Shown here: positions 36,736 through 47,285 of the stretch, piece by piece
Layout: every line of letters begins with the position of its first letter
Position numbering within the stretch: position 1 is the stretch's first letter
Origin: Diphasiastrum complanatum
Taxonomy: Eukaryota > Streptophyta > Lycopodiopsida > Lycopodiales > Lycopodiaceae
Assembly: GCA_029204225.1 (NCBI GenBank)
Contig: CM055092.1
Span: 83,944,026-84,008,025 of the forward strand
Length of the DNA stretch: 64,000 nucleotides
Direction of reading: 5' to 3'
Translations under genes and position numbers: made by a program
The notes under the pieces: generated by a model
Seen by the model: only the letters and a program-made list of their open reading frames with translations
Databases searched by the model: none
What the model was told of the DNA's origin: nothing

Positions 36736-37100
36736 GAGTTAAGATTAAGCAGGGGTATTGGAATTAAGCATCACTCCAACTCACCAGAATTCGACTCTTT
36801 AGTATTTGCGTCATCAGAAAATGAATCATTTGAGTTCGTCTCAAATTCTGAGCTCCAATACATCATGTTAATACACACACACAGTCTCTCTCTACGACAA
36901 CTTTGCAGTCTTACTCTCTGAAGTTGAACATCAGCGTACTAATCAACTGAAGCAGAAGCGGGATCGACAACAAACTCTTCAAACTCGAGATCTTTGACTA
37001 CATCCTCTTTGTTCTCCCACAAACTCAAAGTTTTCAGTTCGAGATCCACATCACCCAAATTGCCCTATCCAAATGCAGACCACGTCATAGTTCACTTTAG
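36736..37100. other. 3' flank of the copia remnant, no gene
   Basis: Sequence following the RNase H of the family B element, possibly a diverged 3' LTR beginning TATTGGAATTAAGC. Contains ACACACACAC and TCTCTCTC short runs. Nothing coding seen. Confidence 0.3.
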
Positions 37101-37836
37101 TACTTTTCAGTAATTGCAGTGTTTCATGCTTGTTTCTCACCCAGTCATTGTAACTGTAAAAATTACAGCAAATAAGGATCCTAAAACACTTGAAATGATG
37201 AGGGAAACAATAGATTATGATTTCATAAGATTAGCACAAGTTGAACCATCAAAATCCATCAAAAATCTATGCTTGAACCTCACTAAATGGCCCAAATCCT
37301 TGAAGAAGGCTTCACACGTGTGAAAGTATGGCCTCCCACAGTCTGAGTACTGTACACCAGACCTACATTCAATCCTATAATCATTAGTAATCACAAGTAC
37401 TCAAACAATTATGAACATAGAGAGCAATTGCACCATTATGAGAGAAAAAACATGAAATTGCTTGATTGATTTTGGTGAGATATCATCACCTATATATACA
37501 TGATCCATCACGGTTTTGGGCAGGTATGAGTAGCCCTAAACCTATCCCTAATGCTAATTTTGGTGGATCTTTCATCCCTACCAAGTTAGGGTTGGAATCT
37601 TGGAGATCCCTCAACAATGCAAAAATTACCAAAAATAGCTCCTATTTTTTCTCCCTTGTATCTAAGCATAATTTGGACTCATTCCAAAGGTTCTAACACT
37701 TAGGTCTACTTGAGAACATCCTTATGAATGGAATCCTATGCTATTTGGCACGTGTGACAAGCCACATCATGACCATCTAACTATTTACAAGTCATATGAC
37801 CAAAACTAGTCAAGCTAGAATTGTGAATTTTTAACA
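37101..37836 (-). repeat. 3' LTR of minus-strand copia element (family E)
   Basis: Minus-strand polypurine tract GTGAGGAGGAG (37837-37847) is followed by TGTTAAAAATTCAC, the LTR start. The distal edge was not determined and 37101 is an estimate. A tandem CACACGTGTG palindrome occurs at 37314, as in the family A LTRs. Confidence 0.5.
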
Positions 37837-37850
37837 CTCCTCCTCACTAT

Positions 37851-40800
37851 CTAGCTTGGTTCAATCATTGCTTTACTAATCACTCCAAGTGATGATCTGA
37901 ACTTCATAAAAGGTGTCTTTTGAAGTGGTTTAGTAAGTAGATCAGCTACACATTCATTGCTTGGAACATGCTCCAAAGCAATCTCCTTGGCTTGCACCAT
38001 TTCTCTCACAAAGTGATGGCATATCTCAATGTGCTTAGATCTTGCATGGAAGATTGGGTTAGATGCAAGGTGTTGGGCTGATATATTGTCATTGTAGATG
38101 ATTGGTGCCTCCTCTGAATCCATGATCTTTAGTTCCACCAATAATCTCTTGATCCAAAGTACCTCCTTTGTAGTGGTTGTCAAAGCTTTGTACTCGGCCT
38201 CGGTTGAAGATAGAGATATAGTTTCTTGCTTTTTTGAAAGCCATGAAACCACACCTTCTCCTATGAAAGTTGAATAGGCACTTGTTGATTTCCTATCCCT
38301 CTTGTCCCCTGCAAAATCCGAATCACTAAATGCATGAAGGTTAATCACATCTCCTCTATATAGAATCCCAAAATCCAATGTACCCGAGATGTATCTTAGA
38401 ATCCTCTTAGCCTTTTTCCAATGGATATTCAATGGCTTTTGCATGGATTGGCTCAACCTACATACACTAAAGCTAAGATCTGGTCTAGTTATAGTGATCC
38501 ACATTAAGGAACCTATAAGTTGCCTAAACAAAGTGATGTCCATGAAGGATCTTTCATCATCTTCATTTGGCACTTTTACATCTTGCTCCATTGGTGTGTC
38601 AACACTTTTGCATACTTCCATCTTAAACTTCTTCAAAAGACTTTGAGCATAGTTTACTTGACTTATAAAGATAAAAGACCCTCTAAGTACTTCTATGCCT
38701 AAGATGAAGTGAAGACACCCTAGATCTACCATCTTGAACTCTAAGGATAGATCTATCTTGATTTTTTCAATACCATCAACACTATTTCCACTAATGATGA
38801 TGTCATCTACATAAATGAGTAAAAGTACAATACCAACATCATCAAACTTAATGTAAAGAGTGGGATCATATTCACTTTGAACAAAAGAAAGTGAAATAAG
38901 ATAGCAATGTAGTCTTGAATTCCAAGATCTCGAGGATGCTTCTTTGGAGATGGCATACTTTGTTCTCCATTCCATGCTTGATGAACCCTTGTGGCTGCTC
39001 CATATAGATATCCTCTTCCAAAAAACCATTCAAGAAAGCATTCGAGACATCCATTTGACATAGAATCCATCCAAAATGTGATGCAAGTGCAATGATTAGT
39101 CTTATTGTGACCATCTTGGCCACGGGTGCAAAAGTTTCCTCATAGTCTATCCCTCTCTCTTGAGCATAACCTTTTGCAACTAATCTTGCTTTATGTTTGT
39201 TAACACTCCCATTTGCATTCAACTTAAGCTTGAAGACCCACTTGCATCCTATTACATTCCTTTGAGGTCTCTCAACAAGCAACCAAGTTTCATTCTCAAT
39301 CAAGGCATCATACTCATCCAACATAGCTTTATACCATTCTTTGGAGTTCAATGCATCTTCAACATTAGACGGTTCTTCAAAACTAGATAAAGCATAAGAA
39401 GTGGATGAGATACCCTCAACTTGCTGTCCTTTGCCTTGATATGTGAGCCTTGATGGCTCCACTTTTGCCCTTGAAGATCTCCTTGGTGTGATAGGTGGGT
39501 TTGGTGCTTGCTCCTCCATGAGCTCCTCCTCAAAACCAAGATCTTGCTCCTCGGCCATCTTCTTCTTGATTGTTGGAGCACTTGAGCCTTCTTCAAGCAT
39601 ATGCATATGATGTTCATCAAAGATGACATCCCTTGAAACAAAAAATTTGTTCAAGGATGGGAGATAGACTTTGTAGCCCTTGCTTGAGCTTGCATATCCA
39701 AGCATGATCCCTCTTGTGGAAGATGGATCCTCCTTGGTTCTTGTTTCCAATGGCACATGCACATAACATATACACCCAAAAACTTTCAAGTGATTAAGAT
39801 TGGGTTTCTTTCCATACAACATCTCATAAGGAGTTTTGCCTTCAATTGCTTTGCAAGACACCCTATTCATCAAGTAGTTTGCACATACAAGAGACTCACC
39901 CCAAAAGGATTTGGGAAAACAAGCATCTAATCTTAAAGCCTTAGAACATTCACATAATGTTCTATTCCTTCTTTCAGCAACTCCATTTTGTTGAGGAGTG
40001 TAAGGACAAGAAGTCTCTTTCTTGATCCCTTCCTCCTCACAAAAGGCCTTGAACTCATTGGAGATGAATTCTCCACCATTGTCACTTCTAAGAATCTTGA
40101 TGCTATGATTATGATGCTTTTCCACAAACAACTTGAACTTTACAAAAGTATCAAATACTTGAGACTTGAAGGAAAGTAAGAACACCCAACAATATCTTGA
40201 GTAGTCATCAATGAAGGTTAAAAACATGGATGAACCTCCATTAGATTTGGTGCTAGCAATGTGCACATCTGAGTGTATGAGTTCAAGAGGATGAGATGAC
40301 TTTGTGATGGAGTTAGGAAACACCTTCTTATGTGCCTTGGATAAGGCACAAGCTTCACAAACCTTGTCTTCCTTCCCAATAGACCTTGGTAGGCCTAAAG
40401 CATACTCCTCCTTGATCATAGCCTCCATGGAACCCGAGTTGACATGTCCAAGTCTTTTGTGCCATAAAGTAAAAGTAGATATCTTGCTCTTCTCGGCCAA
40501 CATGACAACATTAGTATCCACAAATGCATCCAACTTAGAAAGTTTGCCAAGTCTAGTGCCCTTAGCCACTATCTTACCCTTCTTCTTGATGAAACATTCA
40601 TTTGAAGCAAAGTCAACATTGAAACCATTGTCTACCATTTGGCCAACACTTAGTAGATTCTTTGTTATTGTAGGAATGTACAAAACACCTTCTATGTTGA
40701 TCTTTTTGGAAGATCCTAAGCAAAGGGAAAATTCTACCAACTCCTTCAATCTTACAAGCTTCATCATTTGCTGTATAGATAGACTTTATAGGTCCATCAT

Positions 40801-41800
40801 AAGATAAGAGAGAAGAGAAAAACTCCCTTTTACTAGTCATGTGTGAACTAGCACCCGAGTCAATCCACCAAGGATCTTCTCCTTTGAAGCTTGTTGAAGA
40901 AAATATGGACATCATGAGAGAGTCCTCACGTGAACTCTCCTCCTCCTCCTCTTTGCTCATGTTGGCTTGGCTTTGATCTTGCTTCCTCTTGAAGCATTCC
41001 GAGGCATAATGCCCCATCTTGCTACAATAGTAGAACTTCACCTTTGATTTGTCCTTCTTGACTTTGGTGGTTGATGGAGATGCCTTTGGGGGTCCTTCTT
41101 GATCCTCAAGCTTTGTAGACTTCTTGAATGTTGATCCTTTGCCTTTGGACTTGCCTTTGCCTTTGGTGAAGAGAGCTTGGTCATCTCCACCTTGGATGGA
41201 AAGCCTATCCATCCTCTCTTGCATTTGGCTCCTTCTTGATTCCTCGGCCATGAGCGTGCCTTGGAGTTCTTCAAGTATGGGTAGCTTACCCATAATTGCA
41301 TATCCCTGAACCAAATTGTCAAATTCAAAGCTTAGTCCATTCAATATGAGTTGAACAAGCTCTTCATCCTTGATAGGTTCACCTATAAAGGCTAGCTCTT
41401 TGTTCAATTCTTTTACTCTTAGGACAAAAGTATGTGCACTCTCTCCTTTCTTTTGATAGCTTCTATAGATTTGATTCTTCAAAGCTAACATTCTAGTTTG
41501 GTTCTTGGATTCATAGACCTTTTGCAAAGTCTCCCAAGCATCTTGAGATGAAGTGCAATCTCCTACCTCTCTTAAGAGTTCATTTGCAACATTCATTTTT
41601 ATGCAATGTAGTGCAACATTGCACCTCTTGATGTATTTGGCTTTTTCTTGAGGATGAATAGGTTCACCCTCCTTACCATTTACAATTTCCATCAGATCTT
41701 GCATGATCATGATAGATTCCATTCTAACTTTCCATATGGAATAGTTAGTTTTGTTGAGCCTTTCATTAGTATCCAAAAGATATGCATTTATAGATGCCAT
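37851..41800 (-). pseudogene. Copia gag-pol (family E), two frameshifts
   Basis: Starts at ATG 41800 (MASINAYLLDTNERLNKTNY). Gag with the UBN2-type pattern, a zinc knuckle near 41030-40990 reading FYYCSKMGHYASEC in which the first Cys of CCHC is lost, protease WWIDSGASSHM, finger LWHKRLGHVN, integrase core (RSDNGGEF, YTPQQNGVAERRNR), linker, reverse transcriptase (KARLVAKGYAQERGIDYEETF, LLIYVDDIIISG) and RNase H (AFSDSDFAGDKRDRKSTSAY, SLSSTEAEYKAL), ending at 37851. The frame changes near 40725 (between protease and integrase finger) and near 38930 (in the [10 protein letters not shown] region). Otherwise open throughout, so it decayed recently. No primer binding site or 5' LTR was found to its right. 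Confidence 0.9.
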
Positions 41801-42190
41801 CTAGTCTCCTAATCAAGGACTTGACACAAATGAAGGTTACTTCTATTGATTTGATTGAAGGTCTACCTTATCCCACTTCTTAGGGACCTGAAAAGATCAG
41901 TAATAGACTTCTAAATGAGGATGACTAGATGATGGGACAATCTATGATGAACATGCATGCAAGTGGAGAAGAGTGAATCAAAGTCCCTACGTGAACTCCA
42001 TTGTGTCTTAATTATCTGATTCCATAAGATCAGAGATTTTAGAGAGAGTGAAAGTAATTCAGAAGATAGAGATAATTATTCAATCTATAACTAGCTAAGT
42101 GAGATCAGGTGGAGAAGTGGAAGTTGAGCCCAGACGGTCGACAAGGATTAAGTGGGCACCAAGAAAATCAAGAGATATGGTGTTCTTAAT
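41801..42190. other. 5' flank of family E element with an inverted repeat
   Basis: The first 180 bases look like the 5' leader of the element. Positions 41985-42110 are the reverse complement of 24705-24835 (shared words include GAACTCCATTGTGTCTTAAT and ATTATCTGATTCCATA). Confidence 0.45.
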
Positions 42191-42194
42191 CACC

Positions 42195-42900
42195 GAAGAC
42201 AAGGTGAGATAGCCCAACACTTTTAAGGAGGCCAGCAAAAACCCAGTCTGGGAGAATTGGAAGGAGGCAATGGCTGAGAAAATGCAATCAATCGAAAGGA
42301 AGCGTGCTTGGAATTTGGTGAAGCTGGTAGAACGATCTAAGTGGGTGTACAAAATTAAATATGATGAAAATGGAAAAGTGGACAGGTACAAGCAAGGATT
42401 GTTGCAAAAGGCTTTTTACATATACATGGGGAGGAATATATGACATATACATAGGAATATCATCCATCAGAATACTTCTGGCGTGGCCAGCAACTAATGA
42501 TTTTGATGTATGCCAAATGGAGGTAAAAGCAACATTTTTAAATGGAGACTTACATGAAGAAGTATTCATGGGTCCGCCTACATGTTTTGAAGTTGGGAAT
42601 GGCATGGTATGCAAGCTGAATAATGCATGAAAACAAGCATCAAGGTCTTGGTACAAAAGAATTGAGGTGTTCTTCCACAGAGAGGGTTTCTCGAGATGTA
42701 ATGCAGATCTACAAGTGTCTTTTTCAAGCGAGAAGGTAAGGAAATAATCATTGCAGCCATTTATAAGGACGACATCATAGTCATCTGAAGTAGTATCAAA
42801 ATGATGAGTGAATGTAAGGGAAAGCTAAATCTTGAGTTTGATATGAAAGACTTTGGAGATTTGCATTATTGTTTGGGAATACTTGTGTCTCATGTCTGAA
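42195..42900 (+). pseudogene. Copia reverse transcriptase fragment
   Basis: Plus strand. Reads SVGELEGGNG-type decayed start, then KWVYKIKYDENGKVDRYKA, IVAKGF, RILLAWPATNDFDVCQMEVK, FLNGDLHEEVFMGPP, VCKLNNA, SRSWYKRIEVFFHREGF and a decayed YVDD region (YKDDIIVI-like) near 42770. It changes frame several times and stops before RNase H. Its sequence differs from families A, B and E. Confidence 0.7.
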
Positions 42901-43560
42901 CTGTTATTCAATTGTCTGTGTCATATATTCATTTGTTCAGTACATAAGCATTCATGAAGGTACAAATCGAATTATGATCCATCACTTTGGCCTTCAAGGT
43001 GGGATTGACTCTGCCAGTTTTGTCCTCACTTTCTAGAGAGAGACTGCTAGCTAGCATTAGATCCTTCGTCGCTTACTAGAACATACTAAAGGAAATGACA
43101 AAGAAAGTAATGGATCTGCCTGCTTGTTGAGAGAAAATCACTCCCTAGATCTTTGATAAATGGCAATCAAAACTCTAGGTTTCACCACACCCTATCAATT
43201 TTTGGAAAAAAAACCTTTTGACTCATGATTCAAGCTCTCAAACATTCACATCAATGATCCAATTCAAGATCTCATCATTGAACAAGAAACTGTGGAGGTT
43301 GATCTAGACAATGCATCAGAAAATTTCAAAAAAGTGTGTGTGCAAATTATGGGGCTAAATCAAACTTAGGCACTTGAAAGACAGGTGCAATACATTCTCA
43401 CATGTGTGACCCGTACACCTGCAGCCCACAACTGAATTGGATCCAAAAATATTGAAGCTACCACTCACTTATAGCTTGCCTTCTCAAAACTAAATCAAAA
43501 AACTCAAAACTTACTAGTCTTGGGTGTGATTATTGATCAAACACATAGCCTCTTGTACTT
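42901..43560. other. No recognised feature
   Basis: AT-rich, no open frame of note. It probably is the decayed 5' leader of the lost minus-strand element whose primer binding site follows. Confidence 0.3.
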
Positions 43561-43573
43561 GGCTCTGATACCA
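43561..43573 (-). other. Primer binding site (tRNA-iMet)
   Basis: GGCTCTGATACCA, a perfect initiator-Met type site on the minus strand, identical to that of the intact element at 61739, adjoining TGTTGAATTTAC. Confidence 0.7.
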
Positions 43574-43875
43574 TGTTGAATTTACTGATTTAAGGACCAT
43601 AAATGGATCTTTAATCAATCCACAAGAGGTGTTGGGTACTAATTGAATTGATCTTCCACAAGTCTATTGATTAGATCTTCATCTAGATCAAAAACATGCA
43701 CTTAACTAGCAAGAACAACAATCAATTTGATCAATTAAGTGGATGGGTGGCCTCACACGTGTGAAAACTTGTCATGTAATATGTACAGTGGACAGAGAGT
43801 GAAGTACATTAACTATTGATAGCATTCAATGCATAAAATCACAACACAAATGATGAAAACAACATGCATTTGCCT
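43574..43875 (-). repeat. Truncated LTR remnant
   Basis: Begins next to the primer binding site, as the inner end of a minus-strand 5' LTR would. It is cut off at 43876 by the left edge of the segmental duplication. It contains CTCACACGTGTGAAA, seen in other LTRs of the window. Confidence 0.45.
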
Positions 43876-45863
43876 GAAAATTGAGATCACTCAGCAAACG
43901 TGTACAATTCATGATTGCAAAAGAAATTGATCTTTTTGAGGATCAAGCTGGACATAGACTGGCATGAAGGAGGCAAAATGTTTTTCTTTGACGGGTTCTG
44001 CAGTGTTCTTGCAACTTTAGGACTTTGACAAAAGGAAGCCAAGATTCTCTTGTTGGGGCCTCTTTGGCAAATAAGCTAATAAACACATTTGTTTGAAACT
44101 CAAAGTCTAAGAAAACAAAGTTTTTACTATATAATTTTTTGTTTTCAATCAACAGTTTCACCATTACGGCAAGGCCTTTATGGTATAATACCACAGCATT
44201 CTTGTTATGGAGAAAGATTGTGTGATTGCATTCAAAAAATTGCTTGATAAAATGATACATGTTTTATTATCGAAAAAGCAAAACATGGTGCAGGAGCATT
44301 TCAAGCTCTTCAGGTTCTTCAAGCCCACAAATTGCAAATTCAATTATCTATCTATGTGTTCATCCTAAATTTTATTACCCATATTATGAATTTTATGACC
44401 AATTAAATTGGGTACCAAATTAGCAACAATTTAGTACGTACATATAGTGAAGTACATTAACTATTGATAGCATTCAATGATAAGGTATGAACGTTTAGCA
44501 CATAAATTCATAGAGCTTACATGATTCATCCAATACTTTCCTTGCAATTCCGGCCTCCCAAAGTACACAAATTAATATCATTCCTACGACTTGCTAATGT
44601 GTATAGAGCAAAGTTTATTTCAGATTTAACAAGTTTCTCGTTCAACCTTGCCAAAAAAGATGTCCCTTTCAATGCCAAGAAGAGCAAACGCATACTTTGA
44701 TGAATTAGAATTTGGGTATGCTTCAATCATAGGACAGGTCGGGCAGGGAGATAGGTGCTTTCGACTTGTCAGTGTACTACTTCCAATAACTCCGTAAGCT
44801 GTATGAATTTATGTGTTAAACGTTCATACCTTATCTGCCGGCTGGCTGAAACTAAAAGCATGGTGAATGCATTCCTACTTGTAGCTTTCACAATAGCATC
44901 AGCCAAAGCAGCTTCTGAGTCTTCCAGTCTACCAATGGATCGGACTGCTCAGTGGTCTCTGAATCAACAGGCATTACACATCATTGATCATCAGACACCG
45001 TGGGGGCATCCCTGCAGCTCATTGCACATGGCGAATGGAATTGCTGCAAGCAAGCATTTGTCCACCTGCAGTTGCATCTGGGCACTAGTTGCTTTAGTGG
45101 GCACCACCATGCCATACTTTATACAACCATCCCCGTATTTAAGCCTTTTAAGTGATCAATCATTATGACACTACTCTTCCTGATGTGGAAGAGTATGTTA
45201 GGACAACAATGCAACAATAAAGACTGATACGTTTGACTTTGTAGTTTTCTTGCCACATAAGCAAACGTTGGATCGCAATGTAACTTGCAGAAATACATCA
45301 GCAGCGTTGCAAGCTTAAATTCATAGTTGGATACTGATAAACTAGTTGCTCTGTATCAATCTAACTTGAAGACGGTCGGAAATAAAATTACTGAGCAGTT
45401 ATAAACGTAGATGAATGAGTGGCGATAACGACCTACTGTTATATTGTCACAACTGCATACAGGGCCTACAAATATCCTGTTTCAAACGAGGGCGTACTTG
45501 GAGATTGGATGTGGTAGACAAATCAATGTGCGTGGTTGGGAGATATATCTACCGTAACCCTTGTCCCCTGTCCCATGCCGTAAGTTGCAAAGTCAGCCAT
45601 TTTCTGAATGTTGTCAGCCTTTATGTGACAATTTATATCAACATCGGTTCTTTATTATGACCTGCATTGTCCCTAATGTGTAAATTTCCAGATAGCTGAC
45701 CAATCGTTGAAGTGGAACGAATTAACTAGGAAAATTATATCGATAAAAGAGGCGCAGTCTTTCTTCCTTCGAAACAACCAAATGGTCGGGCATCAACTAG
45801 CCAGACAGCTTCGCCATTCTTTTTGTTTCAATTCCTTTGGTATGTTCTACTAAGTGGCGAGGA

Positions 45864-46842
45864 ATGGATCGACTAAACTTGTGAGTATCTGATCATTTTT
45901 ACTTCTCCACATATTTGACATCATCAATCGATGATTATCCATGTTTCTCTACTGAAGATAAGAAAAGTTATATTGTTTTATGAAAACAAGCATCACTAAA
46001 TGTTTTGCTCCTGAGTTGGAGCACGCTCAAAGTATACGATTTCGTATCGCCTGGATGGCTGCATTCCATTCTCCTACATCTCAATCTCCTACTATGAATT
46101 TATGTACTGGTTTTCCTGTCGAAGTAATCAATTTTGTTGCTCATTACAGATAAATGGTAGATCGGTCAATTCTATCTAGTACAACCGCAGTGTGATAAAT
46201 GCTTGTCGATGCTCAAAGCAAACCGTTTTATGTTTAAAACAGGTCTTCAAACAGAGATGGTGCGGTTACCTTAGCAATGTTGATTATAGTACTTTTCTTT
46301 CATGGGGCTAGAGCGTATGGAGAAGGTGGATGGCAGAATGCCCATGCGACGTTCTACGGTGGTAGTGACACATCCGGGACAATGGGTAATGCTCTAGAGG
46401 CTAACCTAAACTCTGAGGTTGCACTCCTTCACAAGTAATTAGCTGCTATTACAAAAATAACATGGATTTCCGGGGCAACTTCCAAGCTGATTATAATTCT
46501 GAATCGCTGGGCAGGAGGAGCATGCGGCTATGGCAATCTTTACAGTTCTGGATATGGCACGAACACGGCTGCACTAAGTACAACGCTGTTCAACAGTGGA
46601 TTAACTTGCGGAGCATGCTTCCAGGTTAAATGTGATGCGGATCCTTAATGGTGCCTTCCTGGATCGCCAACTATCAGTGTTACAGCAACTAACCTCTGCC
46701 CTCCCAACAATGCACTTGCCAACGACAACGGGGGCTGGTGCAATCTGCCGCTGCAACATTTCGACATGGCTCAGTCAGCTTTCGAGCAGATAGCCAGATA
46801 CAAAGGAGGAATTGTACCTGTTCTTTACCAGAGGTACAAACC

Positions 46843-46923
<81 letters not shown>

Positions 46924-47285
46924 GAGACAGAGAGAGAGACAGAGAATTGATTATATTGAGATGGATCATGTATTTTTGCAGGGTGTCTTGTGTGAGAGAA
47001 GGTGGTGTGCACTTTACAATCAATGGCCACGCCTACTTCATGCTAGTTCTAGTATCCAATGTGGGTGGAGCAGGAGATGTGCATGCTGTTTCCATTAAAG
47101 GATCTAACACTGGCTGGCAGTCCCTCTCCAGAAACTGGGGACAGAACTGGCAGAGCCCATCCCACCTTGAAGGCCAAAGCCTATCCTTCATGATCACTAC
47201 CAGTGATGGCAGGACTCTCACCTCATACAATACTGCCCCAACCAATTGGCAATATGGACAGACTTTCAGTGAAGAGCAATTTTAA
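45864..47285 (+). pseudogene. Alpha-expansin pseudogene (stop at codon 98)
   Basis: Same four-exon layout as the intact copy: 45864-45880, 46243-46385, 46515-46833 and 46982-47285, with identical exon lengths and working-looking splice sites. Codon 98, CAA (Gln) in the intact gene, is TAA at 46646-46648, so translation would stop inside domain 1 before the HFD motif. The TATA box is changed to GATAAAAG (45742-45749). Everything else is preserved, including the signal peptide, HFD, WGQNWQS and the final codons, so decay is recent. Residue 148 is Tyr, the family norm, where the intact copy has Cys. Other substitutions include Ala43Thr-type changes in exon 2 and an expanded repeat in intron 3. 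Confidence 0.92.
46847..46945. repeat. Expanded (GA)n/(GACA) microsatellite in pseudogene intron 3
   Basis: About 99 bases of GA repeat with three GACA interruptions at its 3' side, close to the donor GTACAA. The intact copy has 33 bases here. Confidence 0.9.

Noticed and set aside
40304-40807. 167-codon plus-strand frame
   Set aside because: Antisense shadow of the minus-strand copia integrase region.
44755-45168. 137-codon plus-strand frame with a hydrophobic stretch, upstream of the expansin pseudogene
   Set aside because: The start is not ATG, the matching frame in copy 1 stops at a TGA after 66 codons, and changes between copies do not avoid amino-acid changes. Probably chance.
46738-47098. 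Open frames of Arg-Glu, Ser-Leu or Glu-Arg repeats around (GA)n tracts
   Set aside because: They are translations of the microsatellite in the expansin intron, in wrong frames or strands.
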